Origin: Dryocosmus kuriphilus
Lineage: Eukaryota > Arthropoda > Insecta > Hymenoptera > Cynipidae
NCBI GenBank assembly: GCA_038277395.1
Contig: CM076190.1
Span: forward strand, 126,014,197-126,078,196
Length of the DNA: 64,000 bases
Direction: 5' to 3'
Numbering within the stretch: position 1 is the first letter of the stretch; each line of letters begins with the position of its first letter. The notes beneath the pieces are model-generated. The model was not told the DNA's origin. It worked only from the letters and a program-made list of their open reading frames with translations, and ran no database searches. Both the position numbers and the translations under genes were made by a program. Positions 62,432 through 64,000 of this stretch are shown piece after piece.

Positions 62432-63396
62432 TGTCCAATTTCTCAATTAATTTATTAATCAAAACCTACTCACTGTGACCGGATTACCAAAACTTGTGCA
62501 CTAGTGAAATATCTTAGTTCTAAGAATTTATAAGGATTCAAAGTATTTCAAAGATTCGCACCGGGACGCAAAGCGAATATCAATATTAAGGTTTCTTTAT
62601 CTTAATATTTCCTTTATATAATTTTTTTTTAAAAGTATGGATCATTTGATAGAAGAATTTATTCGTCGCATAAAAGAATCAAATCATTAATCAGATTCTT
62701 ATAGATAATTGTAAGTCGAATCTCAGTTTCAGAATTGAATTTTACTTAAAAATAGTATTTGTAAAGAATATTTTTAATCAGCTATTAAAAGTCGTCCCGA
62801 AAAAATGCAGAGAACCACTGGAAACGAAGAACCGTTTCATTTTCGAAACTGACATTATTTCTCCAATTAGCTAAGTATACCCATTTATTTATATAATAAT
62901 TATCTTTCGCCTTCCAGTGGTAGTCTCAGCAATAGCTCGAATTTCAAAGACTCGAAAATATTAACTCGAAGGAGATTCAAACCATAATTTACTTTGCATT
63001 AATATTTTCGAAATAAGCAATTGTGTTGCGATGTTCGCAGTTTTTAGGCAGGATATTTGCGTCAAATAATAGAGACGTTTTTTGTATATTTATTAATTGC
63101 TAATGACTAAATTGTGAACTTTTATAAATTACTATCGCATAATATTTTGTGATGATATTTTTCCATCTTTCTTTTTCTAACGTGTGGAAATTGAATAAAA
63201 ATTGTTACATAATTTCAACTTAATAATTAATCATTAATAACCTTGTATGGTAATCAGAATTACATGACCTTTTGTAACTCATTGCTAGAGTGAAAAAAAA
63301 ATTGTCTTAAAAAACATGATATGTGAACGTAACGGAGAGCTTGATACAATAATTATTACAAAATAATAATAGTAATTACTTATAAGATAAAAATAT
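62432..63396 (+). other. TMEM63 3' flank and spacer
   Basis: AT-rich sequence after the TAA at 62429-62431. An AATAAA at 63194-63199 is a candidate poly(A) signal, which would give a 3' UTR of about 780 nt. No other gene seen. Confidence 0.4.
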
Positions 63397-64000
63397 TTAT
63401 GTACGTCGAGCATTGATATAGCAAGCTTCTGCAAAGTTCTTTAAATCCTTTCGATCTAGAACTTTCAAAATGTATGAAAGAACCTCGAGCGAAATGCTCT
63501 TCGTTTCATGTTTCCGAAAAAGTGTAACTCCCATTTCAACCAGTGGTTGTCGAAGTTTGGCCGCTCGAAGAATTTCTTCCAAATCTTCCGCATATTTTAT
63601 GAATTTTTCTTATAGTCACCAGCGTCCAAAACCTTCATGAGATCCTTATTTTTTAGGGCGCCACCAAAGTCATCAATGTTTTTAGTTGAGATATTCAAAA
63701 ATGAAAAATCCAGTGATGCGCAGATATTCTTCTTCATGAGAGCAATTTTCTCCTCACACTTCTGATGAATTGGACGAACAGACTCATCCTTCAATAAATT
63801 CAGATTTTCTTCACTTAGCCAGTCTTTTCTTACAGTCCTTTGAGAAATTTTGGCAATTATAAACCCCAAGGGTAGATCGAAAGGTTTACACTTTTGTCCT
63901 GCAGGCTAAATATAGTGCTGTCCTCATTTTCACTGTATCATCAGTATTAGCATCAGCACCATGCTCCAAGAAAATATGTAAAGGCAGGATGTGTTCAATT
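63397..64000 (-). pseudogene. ankyrin-repeat-like protein, 3' end, frame-broken, continues off the window
   Basis: Minus strand from the right edge: 'LHIFLEHGADANTDDTVKMR' plus 'TALYLAC', an ankyrin-type repeat (GADAN...TALYLAC). The frame then breaks near 63905. A second frame runs from about 63900 to 63600, and a third from about 63608 to the stop at 63397 ('EEILRAAKLRQPLVEMGVTLF...'). Both joins fall at short A or T runs. Either this is a decayed paralogue, or there are small sequence errors or very short introns that I cannot see. The C-terminal 160 residues resemble no domain I can name. Confidence 0.5.

Overview
The window is eukaryotic nuclear DNA from an animal, most likely an insect. 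Spliced genes have GT-AG introns, the background is very AT-rich, and transposons of many classes fill the space between and inside genes. A parasitoid or other hymenopteran would fit the transposon mix (Penelope-like, DD41D and other mariner-type elements, R1/I-type LINE pieces), but that is inference, not proof. I see no prokaryotic or organellar features. || Left third (1-27460): a nested transposon graveyard. A Penelope-like retroelement family occurs in at least three pieces (1811-2060 plus 3985-4300 plus 9242-10440; 11552-12010; 14706-15660, all with coding sense on the minus strand). A gag-less, errantivirus-like LTR retrotransposon (4301-9237) sits inside the first piece with a 4-bp target duplication, and the empty site can be read in the third piece. 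A Tc1-type element (10478-11500), a mariner fragment (14112-14515) and an ORF1-only 'half-LINE' with 14-bp target duplications (12009-14125) complete the cluster. Further right come a LINE fragment split in two, a hAT-type MITE with an 8-bp duplication, several inverted-repeat elements, a P-like element with long arms and a THAP-domain remnant (20687-22066), an almost perfect 349-bp foldback, and a DD41D mariner-type element with 470-bp terminal repeats (25118-27455). || Middle (27900-49060), both genes on the minus strand. First, a small THAP-domain gene (exon 1 at 31515-31638, exon 2 below 28322). Second, a complete 19-exon gene for phosphoribosylformylglycinamidine synthase (PFAS; ade2 in flies), start 49058, stop 34347, predicted 1321 residues and intact in all splice phases. 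Its introns carry most of the novelty. They include a repeated non-coding 1.0-1.5 kb family ('family X', four copies in the window), a 2-kb purine-rich array in intron 4 whose unit also forms nearly all of intron 16, a 5S-rRNA-like tandem unit, a MITE and a 275-nt poly-G run that is probably an assembly artefact. || Right third (49060-64000): AT-rich spacer with one foldback element, then a TMEM63/OSCA-family mechanosensitive channel gene on the plus strand (11 recognised exons, 54070-62431; first exon not found). Its introns carry an internally deleted mariner and a dispersed LTR-like repeat that also occurs at 2400-3860. The right edge holds part of a minus-strand ankyrin-like gene with two frame breaks. 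|| The host genes do not form an operon or a shared pathway. PFAS is purine biosynthesis, TMEM63 is a membrane channel and the THAP gene is a presumed DNA-binding protein. The most unusual structure is the sharing of repeat sequence between separate introns of PFAS.
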